From Rachycentron canadum (taxonomy: Eukaryota; Chordata; Actinopteri; Carangiformes; Rachycentridae), in contig CM076658.1 of the NCBI GenBank assembly GCA_038496675.1, positions 11,265,172 to 11,329,171 on the forward strand: a stretch of 64,000 nt of DNA, given 5' to 3'. The stretch's first letter is position 1. The number at the start of each line of letters is the position of its first letter. Shown here piece after piece: positions 39,301 through 46,859 of this stretch. The notes under the pieces were generated by a model, which saw nothing but the letters and a program-made list of their open reading frames with translations, had not been told where the DNA came from and did no database searches. Position numbers and translations under genes: made by a program.

Positions 39301-41688
39301 GGCCGAGATCAAACAGCTCTGCTCCTCCAGTGAGGTGGACATGATCCGCCTGCAGCTCAAACTGCAGGGCAGCATCAGTGTCCAGGTGCTTCATATTTTG
39401 TCATCACTCACTCACATTTTTGTCAACACTAACTCACACTCATGAGAAACAAATGACATGGCTCCTACATTCTCCCTCAGGTAAATGCGGGACCGCTTGC
39501 CTATGCCCGAGCTTTTCTAGACGATGCAGGTGCCAAGAAGTATCCTGATAATAAGGTCAAACAGTTGAAAGAGGTCTTCAGGTGAGATGTCAAAGTTTAT
39601 GTTATTGAAAGTTTTAAGTTTATGATGTATGTGTGCAAAGCTTGATCAGTTTTTCCTACTTGGTGTAATTCTTACTTCTGAGTTCATTTACTTCTTGTGC
39701 AGGCATTTTGTGGAAGCATGTGGCCACGGCTTAGGCATTAATGAGCGACTAATCAAAGAGGACCAACAGGAGTATCATGATGAGATGAAAGCCAACTACA
39801 GAGACCTCGCCAGAGAGCTGTCCATTATCATGCACGAGCAAGTAAGTATATCGTTGTTCTGGCTGCAGTTCCCTAACTGAAGAGCCAGCGTAATTACTGT
39901 CCGCATTACTAATATTAAATCTGTAATCTGTGACTCTATGAGACTTCGTTTTGGCAAGTGACGTAAATAGAGTGCCATTCATTAAATGTTTGATAACATG
40001 ACTGATAACACACTCCTTGATAACGCCATTCTCTGTTTTTCTTTTGTGCTGACATGAGCAGATTGGATGGTAATGCAAGAAGCATTAGAATGCAATAAAA
40101 ACTGAGTTGTCTGTTGGTCCAGCCAGTCACAGGCATCTATTCTCAGATATTATCTTTTATCTTGGTGGCTGTTGGATTTTTATTTCAAACAGGTCCTGGT
40201 GTCAAAGTAATCCTTGACCTATGTCTGTCTTGTTGTGTCATGCCAAGATCTCTGCATCATCTTGAATCTGTTCTTTTTTTAATTCACAAGTCAAAGCAAT
40301 AACATTAATACCTTAATTTATTGTTGTATTAAGATTGGGTTATTGTAATGGCCTAGGTTATTTTGCATCTAACATTACAGTAAACTCTATTGCAAGTTTA
40401 AAAAAAAAGGCAAAATTTAGTTAAATAAGAAAATCTATCAAATCACATGATGCTGCTTGTTTTCAAGTCATTTGCTTGACCTTACAAAGCAAATGTTATC
40501 TGCTCAGATCACAGACAGGCCTTCATCATCACATTCATCACAGGTGCAATAACATCAGCCAGCCATAAAGTGTTCTCACTCCTGCCATGCATGTCCAGTG
40601 TCCATCAGGGCATTTCTTCACTTCTTGATATTTTATATCGAAAACTTAAAACGCACCTGTTCTGCCTCTGCCATAAACACACCTGACGTAACTGGCTAGA
40701 CCAACAATAACGTCTGGACTGGATCTCTTTGGGTTAATGTATGTTTTTGCACGTGTATACAGTATGTACCGTATGTATATATGTATGCATGTATACATTT
40801 CTGTGCATATACATTTGCACTCGTATGAACAGTATGGGTGTGTGTATTTAAACGCATTTAAATGTGTGTGTTTAAGCATTTGCTTTTGTTTATGTATATG
40901 CATATGTTTTATACACTTTTTTCTGTTGATGCTATGTACACTGGCTGCTTTTACCTTTTTTTTCATTTTTTTTCTTTTTTAGTTTGTTTTTAAATGGATG
41001 CTGAGACTCCACCTTGATATGATTATTACATTTCTTGCAGAGAGTTAGAGGATTGATGCAGCTAGCAGCAACTAGCCAGACTCTGTCCAAAAGCCTACTA
41101 GCACCTTTTAATGTGAAGTGTGTGAACAGCAAGTAGTGGTTGAATGGGCTGTGGATGTACCAGACAATTTCTTGGTCGACTCATAGACATCCATATAACC
41201 CATGTAAAATCCTGACCTTACCTTTTTACATCTTAGTTTTTGGACAGATTAAACAAAAAAAGTTTATGTAACATTTGAGTGTTAGAGGCACTTCTAGGTG
41301 GACTTTGTTACCTTTGGACAGAGCCAGGCCAGTTGTTTTCCACCTTTATACTAAACTAAGCTAACCAGCTGTTGGGGTTTCTTCTTTATCCTCCAGAGTG
41401 TTGTTGAGCTTCTTACCTATCCCTCTGCAAGAAAGCAAATAAGCATTTCTCAAAGTGGTAAACTATCTCTTTAAATAAGGGCTTGATTTTACAGTAAGAT
41501 ACTCAGATCTAAAATCATATTTGGTAATATTTCATCTCTCCATCACTCACTTTTCCTTCTAGATCAGTCCTGTGGAAGATGGCATGAAGAGCGTCCTTCC
41601 AGACTCACTTCACATATTTAATGCCATCAGTGGCACGCCAACCAGTGCCACCATCCAGGGCATCCCCAGCTCTTCCTCTGTGGTATGA
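505..41688 (+). CDS. dock9: DOCK9 (zizimin-1), Cdc42 guanine-nucleotide exchange factor, 5'-partial, 52 core coding exons
   Basis: The spliced exons encode 2047 residues of a DOCK-D family protein. It loads GTP onto Cdc42 through its C-terminal DHR-2 domain, binds phosphoinositide membranes through PH and DHR-1 domains, and so drives filopodia and neurite growth. In order I see the N-terminal DOCK-D region (residues 1-120 of the partial protein), PH (about 125-240), DHR-1 (about 595-775), a long helical scaffold, and DHR-2 (about 1560-2047). The exon lengths sum to 6144 nt and every junction phase agrees. Human DOCK9 has about 2069 residues, so only the first exon (roughly 40 residues) is missing upstream. 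The C-terminus ends in SSSSVV, as in DOCK9. DOCK10 and DOCK11 are the alternatives, but the SLC15A1 and STK24 neighbours favour DOCK9. Which teleost duplicate (a or b) cannot be told. Exons are listed in the grouped entries below. Confidence 0.96.
3238..3560 (+). repeat. Dispersed fish repeat rich in GCTAAC/TTAGCA
   Basis: Landmarks include attgccatgaaattt, ggtttatgaccaaatacctg, agcaaatgctagtatgctaa and ctgtgcctaagtataacctc, which I recognise as a widespread percomorph intronic repeat. It is degenerate and has no coding capacity. Confidence 0.6.
3805..3885 (+). repeat. Dispersed repeat, copy 1
   Basis: Shares ttggacaacaatggaggtct and a following block ending tttttggtcacat with the copy at 26172-26260. 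Confidence 0.5.
5747..11248 (+). other. DOCK9 introns between exons 2 and 5
   Basis: The introns (5747-8039, 8123-9326, 9397-11248) are AT-rich. I see no extra exon, RNA gene or long repeat, only short A or T runs. Confidence 0.6.
11249..16588 (+). CDS. dock9: DOCK9 exons 5-7: pleckstrin homology domain
   Basis: Exons are 11249-11344, 12082-12216 and 16414-16588. They encode residues 121-256. The PH signature is clear: GGITKHGWLYKGN starts strand 1, RRYFHLTQLGDGSYNLNFY follows, and the C-terminal helix carries the conserved tryptophan in EMEDWINTLNKIL. The domain targets the protein to phosphoinositide-containing membranes. The last of these exons follows a 4.2-kb intron, and the flanking introns hold two perfect inverted repeats (see findings). 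Confidence 0.95.
11354..11376. repeat. Perfect inverted repeat beside a 5' splice site
   Basis: AACTAAGTGGT and ACCACTTAGTT flank one base, starting 9 nt after the DOCK9 exon 5 donor. Confidence 0.85.
15421..15660. repeat. Dispersed fish repeat with AGGTCA half-sites
   Basis: Landmarks are ggtcaaagttactgtgacct, tttggccataactcaagaat, acatttcacacaaatgtcta and aaaggtcaaaggtcaacttc. I recognise this as a common fish repeat. It contains a perfect DR1 (15573-15585) and an imperfect DR1 (15439-15451). Confidence 0.6.
16316..16350. repeat. Perfect inverted repeat, 15-bp arms
   Basis: Arms 16316-16330 and 16336-16350 are exact reverse complements around a 5-nt loop, 63 nt before DOCK9 exon 7. Confidence 0.9.
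17631..22107 (+). CDS. dock9: DOCK9 exons 8-15: linker between PH and DHR-1
   Basis: Exons are 17631-17683, 18508-18582, 18686-18826, 20157-20366, 20457-20579, 20983-21065, 21642-21764 and 22028-22107, covering residues 256-552. Recognisable DOCK-D segments are FEEKFGKRVLVNCNDLSFNL, FSVTCPHPDIFLVARIEKVL, CAEPYMKSSDSTKVAQKVLK and RFSALYRQDSNKLSNDDML. Exon 8 is short, acidic and serine-rich (DDDLGKSDSSTGS) and is the least conserved piece against the human protein. Exon 11 has a long T-tract acceptor (20111-20154). Confidence 0.93.
22229..23683 (+). CDS. dock9: DOCK9 exons 16-21: DHR-1 (C2-like) domain
   Basis: Exons are 22229-22416, 22648-22713, 22798-22890, 23019-23142, 23256-23377 and 23597-23683 (residues 552-778). 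The stretch NHLYVYPKHLKYDSQKSFAK followed by RNIAVCIEFKDSDEEE and CIYGRPGGP is the DHR-1 core, a C2-type beta sandwich that binds phosphoinositides in DOCK proteins. ELPTQLHEKHHLLFTFYHVS and GYAWLPLLKDGRV finish the domain. Introns here are very short (84-235 bp), typical of a compact fish genome. Confidence 0.95.
23810..29372 (+). CDS. dock9: DOCK9 exons 22-33: central armadillo-like scaffold
   Basis: Exons are 23810-23899, 24732-24847, 25133-25202, 25307-25432, 25530-25601, 26319-26465, 26581-26664, 26845-26956, 27988-28166, 28277-28393, 29027-29138 and 29239-29372 (residues 779-1231). They encode the helical region between DHR-1 and DHR-2, with blocks such as TVHEELAKAMTAILKPSTDF and NHFLVGLLLREVSAALQEF. 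Exon 23 ends at a GC donor (24848-24849). The last two exons form a Ser/Thr-rich disordered loop with SVRHADSRGSLISTDSGNSL, a likely phosphorylation region. Two candidate cassettes (27203-27250 and 29574-29738) fall inside or just after this group. Confidence 0.93.
26172..26260 (+). repeat. Dispersed repeat, copy 2
   Basis: Contains cttggacaacaatggagctc then tatggcacaaatgaaa and ttggctacacac, aligning with 3805-3885 in the same orientation. Confidence 0.5.
27203..27250 (+). CDS. dock9: Candidate 48-nt cassette exon of DOCK9 (phase 1-1)
   Basis: Inside the intron between exons 29 and 30, a pyrimidine-rich acceptor (tttttttgtgttcctcaattag) precedes 48 nt of open frame ending at a GTAGGT donor. 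Exon 29 ends in phase 1 and exon 30 resumes in phase 1, so insertion keeps the frame and adds VLLSPYDTVESNNTPV. The peptide is hydrophilic and contains an SP and a TP pair. I see this directly; inclusion in transcripts is inference. A second possible donor (CCA|GTAGGT, 27247) would break the frame. Confidence 0.5.
   Translation, partial: FYYLHMIRWSQTILQ
28400..28413 (-). promoter_or_regulatory. CTCF consensus site
   Basis: GCGCCACCTAGTGG matches the reverse complement of the CTCF core consensus at every position. It starts 6 nt after the DOCK9 exon 31 boundary, touching its donor. Confidence 0.5.
29373..30944 (+). other. DOCK9 intron with cassette and antisense open segment
   Basis: Besides the 165-nt cassette (29574-29738), the intron holds an 83-codon open segment on the opposite strand (30409-30659) described under findings. 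The remainder is featureless apart from a T run at 30748-30758. Confidence 0.6.
29574..29738 (+). CDS. dock9: Candidate 165-nt cassette exon of DOCK9 (phase 0-0)
   Basis: After exon 33 (ends in phase 0) an acceptor ggtcatggcag opens a 55-codon frame starting TEKFVRRHSVNVLRFF and ending LLSVPCVPESALQHSISLQ, followed by a GTACAA donor. Exon 34 resumes in phase 0, so inclusion is in frame. Codon choice is strongly coding-like (many CTG, GTC, GAG and CGC codons) and GC content is well above that of the intron. It contains an RRHS site resembling basophilic-kinase targets. It would lengthen the disordered loop before the pre-DHR-2 region. Confidence 0.6.
30945..35159 (+). CDS. dock9: DOCK9 exons 34-41: helical region before DHR-2
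   Basis: Exons are 30945-31059, 31198-31264, 31358-31405, 32696-32832, 33658-33773, 33961-34098, 34197-34379 and 35046-35159 (residues 1232-1537). Landmarks are CDKLDQAEIKSLLMCFLHVL, FTYWNKASSAELMDFFTLVE, ERKSQTLPVSRNRAGMMHAR and SDADVLNQSLLEANIATEVC. Donors after 34098 (gtttga) and 35487 (gtctgt, next group) are weak but keep the frame. The segment has no catalytic function of its own; it links the membrane-binding half to the exchange domain. Confidence 0.94.
31406..33657 (+). other. DOCK9 introns flanking exon 37
   Basis: Introns 31406-32695 and 32833-33657 are AT-rich with no convincing exon. Sequence around 31790-31850 (ccccctggggtgcccttacccca) looks repeat-derived but I cannot name it. 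Confidence 0.5.
35272..41688 (+). CDS. dock9: DOCK9 exons 42-52: DHR-2 (CZH2) exchange domain and C-terminus
   Basis: Exons are 35272-35487, 35700-35757, 35951-36057, 36404-36526, 36645-36758, 38178-38324, 38427-38637, 39195-39385, 39481-39581, 39703-39841 and 41563-41688 (stop TGA 41686-41688). They encode residues 1538-2047. Lobe A contains LVDLQYSLAKSYASTPELRK, lobe B begins near DEDGKEYIYKEPK, and lobe C holds EVAIDEMSKKVAEIKQLC. The valine that starts exon 50 (codon GTA at 39481, before NAGPLAYARAF) corresponds to the nucleotide-sensor valine described near residue 1951 of human DOCK9. All essential parts of a Cdc42 exchange domain appear intact. Confidence 0.95.
37033..37038 (+). CDS. 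dock9: 6-nt microexon of DOCK9 (GCAGCG, Ala-Ala)
   Basis: Between exons 46 and 47, the sequence ctttttatcctctttgaag precedes GCAGCG, followed at once by gtaagt. Both flanking exons are phase 0. Insertion together with the next small exon gives FFGQ-AA-QYQFTDSEAE-GFFEDEDG, which matches the AAQYQFTDSE segment I recall from longer mammalian DOCK9-family isoforms. The flanks are strong splice sites, so a real microexon is likely. Confidence 0.65.
37527..37556 (+). CDS. dock9: 30-nt alternative exon of DOCK9 (QYQFTDSEAE)
   Basis: An acceptor (ccacaccctgtag) and a GTAAAT donor bracket ten codons reading QYQFTDSEAE in phase 0, located between the exon ending VAFFGQ (36758) and the exon starting GFFEDEDG (38178). 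The peptide is nearly identical to the QYQFTDSE segment of mammalian DOCK-D isoforms. It would lengthen the acidic loop inside DHR-2. Skipping it also keeps the frame, so it is probably alternatively spliced. Confidence 0.75.
39842..41562 (+). other. DOCK9 last intron
   Basis: It holds alternating GTAT/TATG-rich sequence at 40737-40830 and a dispersed fish repeat at 41291-41475. No exon seen. Confidence 0.6.
41291..41475 (+). repeat. Dispersed fish repeat in the last DOCK9 intron
   Basis: Landmarks are gttacctttggacagagcca, aactaagctaaccagctgtt, caagaaagcaaataagcatt and ggtaaactatctctttaaat, characteristic of a short non-coding element frequent in percomorph introns. Confidence 0.6.
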
Positions 41689-41739
41689 TGGTAACCTGGG
41701 TTATCCTTGACAAGCCCCCCCCCCCCCCCCCNTAGACTT

Positions 41740-41860
41740 CAATACAATCTGACTTCTTTAACAACCAGTGGAGTCGCCCCCTGATGGTCATTAGATAGAA
41801 TGAAAGTTTAAGGCTCTTCAGCATTGGCTTCACTTTTCATATCCAGAGCCAAGGTCCACT
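41740..41860 (+). repeat. Dispersed repeat fragment in the DOCK9 3'UTR
   Basis: Landmarks are aaccagtggagtcgccccct, gatggtcattagatagaatg and cattggcttcacttttca. The CGCCCCCTGATGG core resembles a CTCF site with one mismatch. Confidence 0.5.
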
Positions 41861-42110
41861 TTTATACAAAGTGTATTGGGTAAACAAGCAACTGACAGCT
41901 AGGCCTCTGAATGAGACACTGATGACACTGTGACATCACCCAACAGAAGTGTCTGATGTAGAAACATGACTCTAGACGTCATCAGCAAAGATGATTGATG
42001 AGAATGTATGGATAAACACAAGTAAACAAGCAATGCTCAAGTCAAAGGCTCAGACTGATCCAAATCTGACCTGACTTCATTCATATATGTAGTGAACAAG
42101 CATGCATGCA

Positions 42111-42111
<1 letters not shown>

Positions 42112-42155
<44 letters not shown>
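42112..42155. repeat. (AC)n microsatellite
   Basis: About 22 uninterrupted AC units in the DOCK9 3'UTR. Confidence 0.95.
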
Positions 42156-42165
<10 letters not shown>

Positions 42166-43158
42166 ACCAACCAGGCATGCCTGCCACGGAAGCCATATTG
42201 TTACATATAAACCTAAATCCTGCATCTCTTTTATCAGCTCAAAGGGAAACTGACAAAAACACAGACACGTCTGGCCACTTCTGACCCTGTTCAGTGGACC
42301 ATGACCAAGGCACTGGACCTTTTTTAACGTATATACAGTGCGTATGGTAACTGTACTGGGTGTTGCCAATTATTTTTTCCTGTGAGACCCAAGACCCAAG
42401 GGGTTGATGCAGGAGAGATGACAGGACACAGGACCCTGCTTCATGGCCAGACATAATGAGTGTGTGTGATGAGACAAACCTGTCTTCTCCTTCACCTGTT
42501 TCTACCTAAAAAGACTGGGCAGTTTTTTGTTGTTTTTTTTTTCCACAGAGACATTCCTCTTGGGATCTTTATTATGCATGTTATTACAATACACTTGCAT
42601 CCTCTCAACTGCCCATTCTAGTTGATTTTGATAATGTTACACATTGTGGTTTTTTATGTACAATATTTCACTTTTATAAGCCACTGTATTGATGTTTGTT
42701 GAAAAGTATATGCTGCATACATCGACGCTCATCTCCCTGTACATGAAGTTATATTTCTACAAAAATGCAAAAGGGCCTCCTATGTTAGCATTTGAACTTA
42801 ATCACTTCAATGTCTTAGTGTGGAAGGTTTTTTAAATATTTAAAGCCATTGCATACAAAAAGTATAATCCAAGTTGTTTATTAATGTATATAAAGGAGTG
42901 TGTGCAATATTTGCAAAGTATCTTGCTGCGTGGGGCTTATACACTGTAAAGAAACGTTCACCTTTTTGCCAAAGCAATGAGGTGTGGAATCAGACACTAC
43001 ACCTACTGTGGGAGTAATATGAAGCTTTTACCATTTTAGTGTTTAAAAAATAGTTTTATATTTGGGCAGCGATGGGTTTTTGTTTTGTTTTTTTTTTTAT
43101 TTAACACAAATTCACTGTTCTGCTGTAAACAGAGCTGTTCCCTTCTGCTTTTCTTTTA

Positions 43159-43164
43159 AATAAA
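43159..43164 (+). terminator. dock9: DOCK9 poly(A) signal AATAAA
   Basis: Canonical hexamer followed about 40 nt later by T-rich downstream sequence (43200-43220), the expected layout for cleavage near 43180. Confidence 0.75.
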
Positions 43165-43185
43165 ATGCACTCATTTCTCTGCACT

Positions 43186-43544
43186 TGTACTCATGAGTCC
43201 TTTTTCATTTGCTTTTTTGTTAAAGGTTGTCATCATGCTCACTCTTACATTTGCTTCAGTTGTAAAGCTGTTGGGAACTAATACTTTTTATGAGTTTTCA
43301 AGAAGTGAACATTGTGGACTTCCTATCTGCTATATCTCATGTTCCCACCCACCATAAAAGCAACGCTGTCAGCAGTGTGAAAGACAAATCAAGGGCTAAT
43401 AAGACGCAATATTACATGAAACACTCCTACTTCTGCTGGTGAAGCGTGAAGGATAAATTATCAACTGCTCCCAGGGGGAATCTCACAGGAATATCCAACT
43501 ACAGTGGAAAGGAAGCAGCAGTGTCTCTAAGACACTAAGACATC
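43186..43544 (+). promoter_or_regulatory. slc15a1: SLC15A1 promoter and 5'UTR (compact intergenic interval)
   Basis: Only about 360 bp separate the DOCK9 poly(A) site from the SLC15A1 ATG. A TATA-like CATAAAAG sits at 43353-43360, suggesting transcription start near 43380. TTTATGA (43288-43294) and the reverse of CATAAAA resemble CDX-type sites; mammalian and fish PepT1 genes are reported to be CDX2-driven. The TATA call and the CDX call compete for the second site. Confidence 0.45.
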
Positions 43545-46500
43545 ATGGCAGGTGAGTTTTTGTGTATTTTCATTAAACTCTGCAAAAATCCCACCATCCT
43601 GAAGGTGCAGGCATCAGTTGCACACTTTAAATTGCTTGTTCTGTTTATTCCAAACTGAAATGTTGGGGTGGGGGGAGAGAGCAAGATAAAATACATTATT
43701 GAAGAAGTTGGTAGGTTGCTTTATAGCTCTATTCTTGTGGAAAATAGATGTTTGTTTTTTTTAATTAGTTTCATCTTGTGTGCAGATAAGGAGGATCCCA
43801 AGAAAGGGAAGGAGAACAGAGGAACGGTAAAGTACTTGATTAAACAAATTTACTGGATGTTCATGAAGTTTTGGTTTTTTTGGTTTTGCTCAGTGAGATC
43901 AGCCTCTCAATTCACTGTAGTACTGCTAAAAGTTATTAAATTCCAAACATCACTTTTTACCACTCTACTTTTCTACAAATTGTAGAAGGTATATTTCCAT
44001 ATTATTCTCGTCCATATTCCACTTTTTACTACATTTGTCTTACAACTACAGCCACCGGTTAGTTTTCAGATTATTAATTAAACTATGTGAAAGTATGAAA
44101 AATATCTTGAGCATGGCCAATGTTATAGTACTTCTTAGATTTTAATGCCTCAACATTATAATATAACACTACAGGGAACATTTTGTGTTACTGAAAGTTT
44201 TTCTTATTTGAACAAAGTCAGTTGTGGAAAGTAACTGAGTAGATTCATTCAAGTACTGTACTTGGGTACAATTTTGTGGTACTTTATTTCCATTTTTATA
44301 CTTGTATTCAGTTACATATCAGGGGAATACTGTACTGTATGCGCCACTACAATTATTTGCTAACTTAAGTCATTAGTTATTTTACAGATTTATATGAATA
44401 AGGCAAAATATAATCAAGAAATAAATTGCATTGTATGATCTAATACTTTTCATCCAGCACTACTGAACATCATGCTGCTGTTTCTTTAATCCATCAGAAT
44501 AAAGTGGTGTGTGGCTACCCCCTCAGCATCTTCTTCATCGTTGTGAATGAGTTCTGTGAGAGGTTCTCATACTATGGCATGCGAGGTGAGAATTGTGATT
44601 CCAGGATTTAAACCATGACACCAAAACCTTAACAAAAAAAACTAGAGACGTGGCAAAGATAGCATTGTTATGGACTAAGGTGATACACATATATCTTCTG
44701 CAATATGTGTTTATTAAGCTTATTGTAAGGGAAAACACGTGTTGCAGAGGATATAAAACATGTATTGTCTAATTTCAAACAGTTGGCACTTTATTATTAA
44801 GCTAGGTACCCCTAACTAAAAGTAATACAATCTGACAATAGACTTTTCCTTGAATATTCCATCAAATGATCAGTTTTTGCTGGTGTTTGCTTAATTTAAG
44901 GATTATTTTTGGGGCTAGTTTATAGTGTTGGTTGGTGTTTCTATTATTCTGTCAACTCAATTAGCTTAATGACAGAAACACATCTGTGTATAATACAATA
45001 CAGTTTAACAGCACCACAAACTCCAGCCTGCAAGATGAGCATAGTTTAAATTGAAATTGAAATTATGACCTTGGTGAAGGTAAGATATTGCATTAAACTA
45101 CAATAGTTCTACCTAATAAACTGGCAACTGAGAGCATTTTGTTTTCTTTTTTTTTTTTTTTTATTTGGAGGGGTGGTTAGATATTTGATGCACATTGTGA
45201 CCAAAAATTTGAGAACTGGTACTGTTGATGATTATATTCACTAAATTAAGAAGCCTACATTTTCTCTGCATGTCCACAGCTGTGCTTGTGCTGTACTTCA
45301 AGTACTTCTTGCGCTGGGATGATGACATGGCCACTTCCATCTACCACACCTTTGTGGCTCTCTGCTACCTTACCCCTATCCTCGGTGCCATTGTGGCTGA
45401 CTCCTGGCTGGGAAAGTTTAAGTGAGATTATTTTTTAGACTCCTGTGATATAAGCATTAAGGTTTGAATTATTTACTCAGGTATGTTTTAGAGGATAATT
45501 ACATTTCAACAGTGGAAGTATACTACACAGTTTTGCAGCACTGGCACTTCAATTGAGTATATTTATTGTGCTTTATTAATTTTACATCTCATTTTCAATG
45601 CATATGTTTCTGTCTTTGTTTAGCACCTTTTAAGCTGCTTTTTTTAGCATAAAGCTGCCAGAAACCCCAGACACAAGAAACATAATACAGCAGGAAACAT
45701 TTCATTAAAAAGTTAGGATTGTGTGGTACTGATAGGTAGGTAGATAGGTAGGCAGATAGGTGGGATCTGAGTACTTATTCAGTCATTGCTATGTCTTTTC
45801 CTCTCTCTTTTCCTCAGGACTATCATCTACTTGTCCATCGTCTATGCAATCGGGCAAGTTGCAATGGCTGTCAGTGCGATCCATGACATCACTGACTTGG
45901 ACAGAGATGGCACACCAGACAACATGACCTTTCATGTGTGAGTTTCTATTCTACTACAGAAATAACTGAGTCAAAATTCAGGCCTTCTTGCAGGGACTTT
46001 TCATCACATATTTGAATTCCTTGCTCATGTACACCTTCTTCTTCACATTCAGCGTGTTGTCCATGGTGGGTCTCTTCCTCATTGCTCTGGGAACAGGCGG
46101 CATCAAACCTTGCGTGGCTGCCTTTGGTGGAGACCAGTTTGGCGAGCACCAGGTTCGAAGCTTTAGTCCTTCCCTATAATTTGATCCTTTGTTAGTGACC
46201 ATATTGAACATATAATTGCAATATCCTTACTTGAAGTACTTGTATTATGTTTAATAATCTAATAAGAAATGATTAAAAATATATATATATAAAATAAAAA
46301 AATTACATGCTGAACAACTGGGCTTTGAGAATCGTATCTAGCATCCCACTGACATATTTCTCTGTGCAGGAAAATCAAAGGAGAACTTTCTTCTCTGTAT
46401 TTTACCTGTGCATCAATGGTGGGAGTCTCCTGTCAACCATTATCACTCCAATCCTCAGAGGTAGAGATGAGTAGGATCTTTATGTCAAACAGTACAATAA

Positions 46501-46859
46501 ACATGAGCACATGTGATTCAGAATGAAATTTGAATTTCAGTTGAATGACAATTATTTGCCTTCATCTGCAGCTCAGGATTGTGGCATCCACAGTCAGCAA
46601 AAGTGTTATTCTCTGGCCTTCGGTGTCCCAGCAGCACTAATGGTGGTTGCACTTGGTATGTTTAAACATGTTTGGAGACTGCAATTCTAAACATAAAGCA
46701 AGAATATTGCTGCTCTGTTACATACACTCTATAATGTATATTGATTTCAGTGTTTTGCCTGTGATCTCCCTCACAGTGGTGTTTATCGTTGGGAGTGGTA
46801 TGTACTACAAAGCTGAACCTCAGGGAAACATCATGCTAGATGTTTGTAAATGCATTGGG
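43545..46859 (+). CDS. slc15a1: SLC15A1 exons 1-9: N-terminus and first transmembrane bundle
   Basis: Exons are 43545-43551, 43786-43826, 44498-44585, 45280-45421, 45818-45937, 46053-46152, 46370-46460, 46572-46655 and 46777-46859. They encode residues 1-252: a charged cytosolic start (MADKEDPKKGKENRG), TM1 with the proton-coupling ExxER motif, TM2 with H68, and TM3-TM6. The exon 6 acceptor is at 46052 (cacattcag). An upstream AG at 45993 would give an early stop, so I rejected it. Confidence 0.95.

Larger units (their letters stand above)
41689..43185 (+). other. dock9: DOCK9 3' untranslated region
   Basis: About 1.5 kb from the stop codon to just past the AATAAA at 43159. It holds a poly-C run ending in an ambiguous base (41715-41732), a dispersed repeat fragment (41740-41860) and a CA microsatellite (42112-42155). 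The second half is AT-rich and unique in appearance. Confidence 0.75.

Noticed and set aside
38861..39445. Long + strand frame leading into exon 49
   Set aside because: Only 39195-39385 is exon; the upstream part has no protein similarity and an acceptor marks the true start.
45994..46052. Upstream acceptor (AG at 45993) for SLC15A1 exon 6
   Set aside because: In the incoming phase it reaches a stop after seven codons; the AG at 46052 gives the conserved VVLSMVGL.
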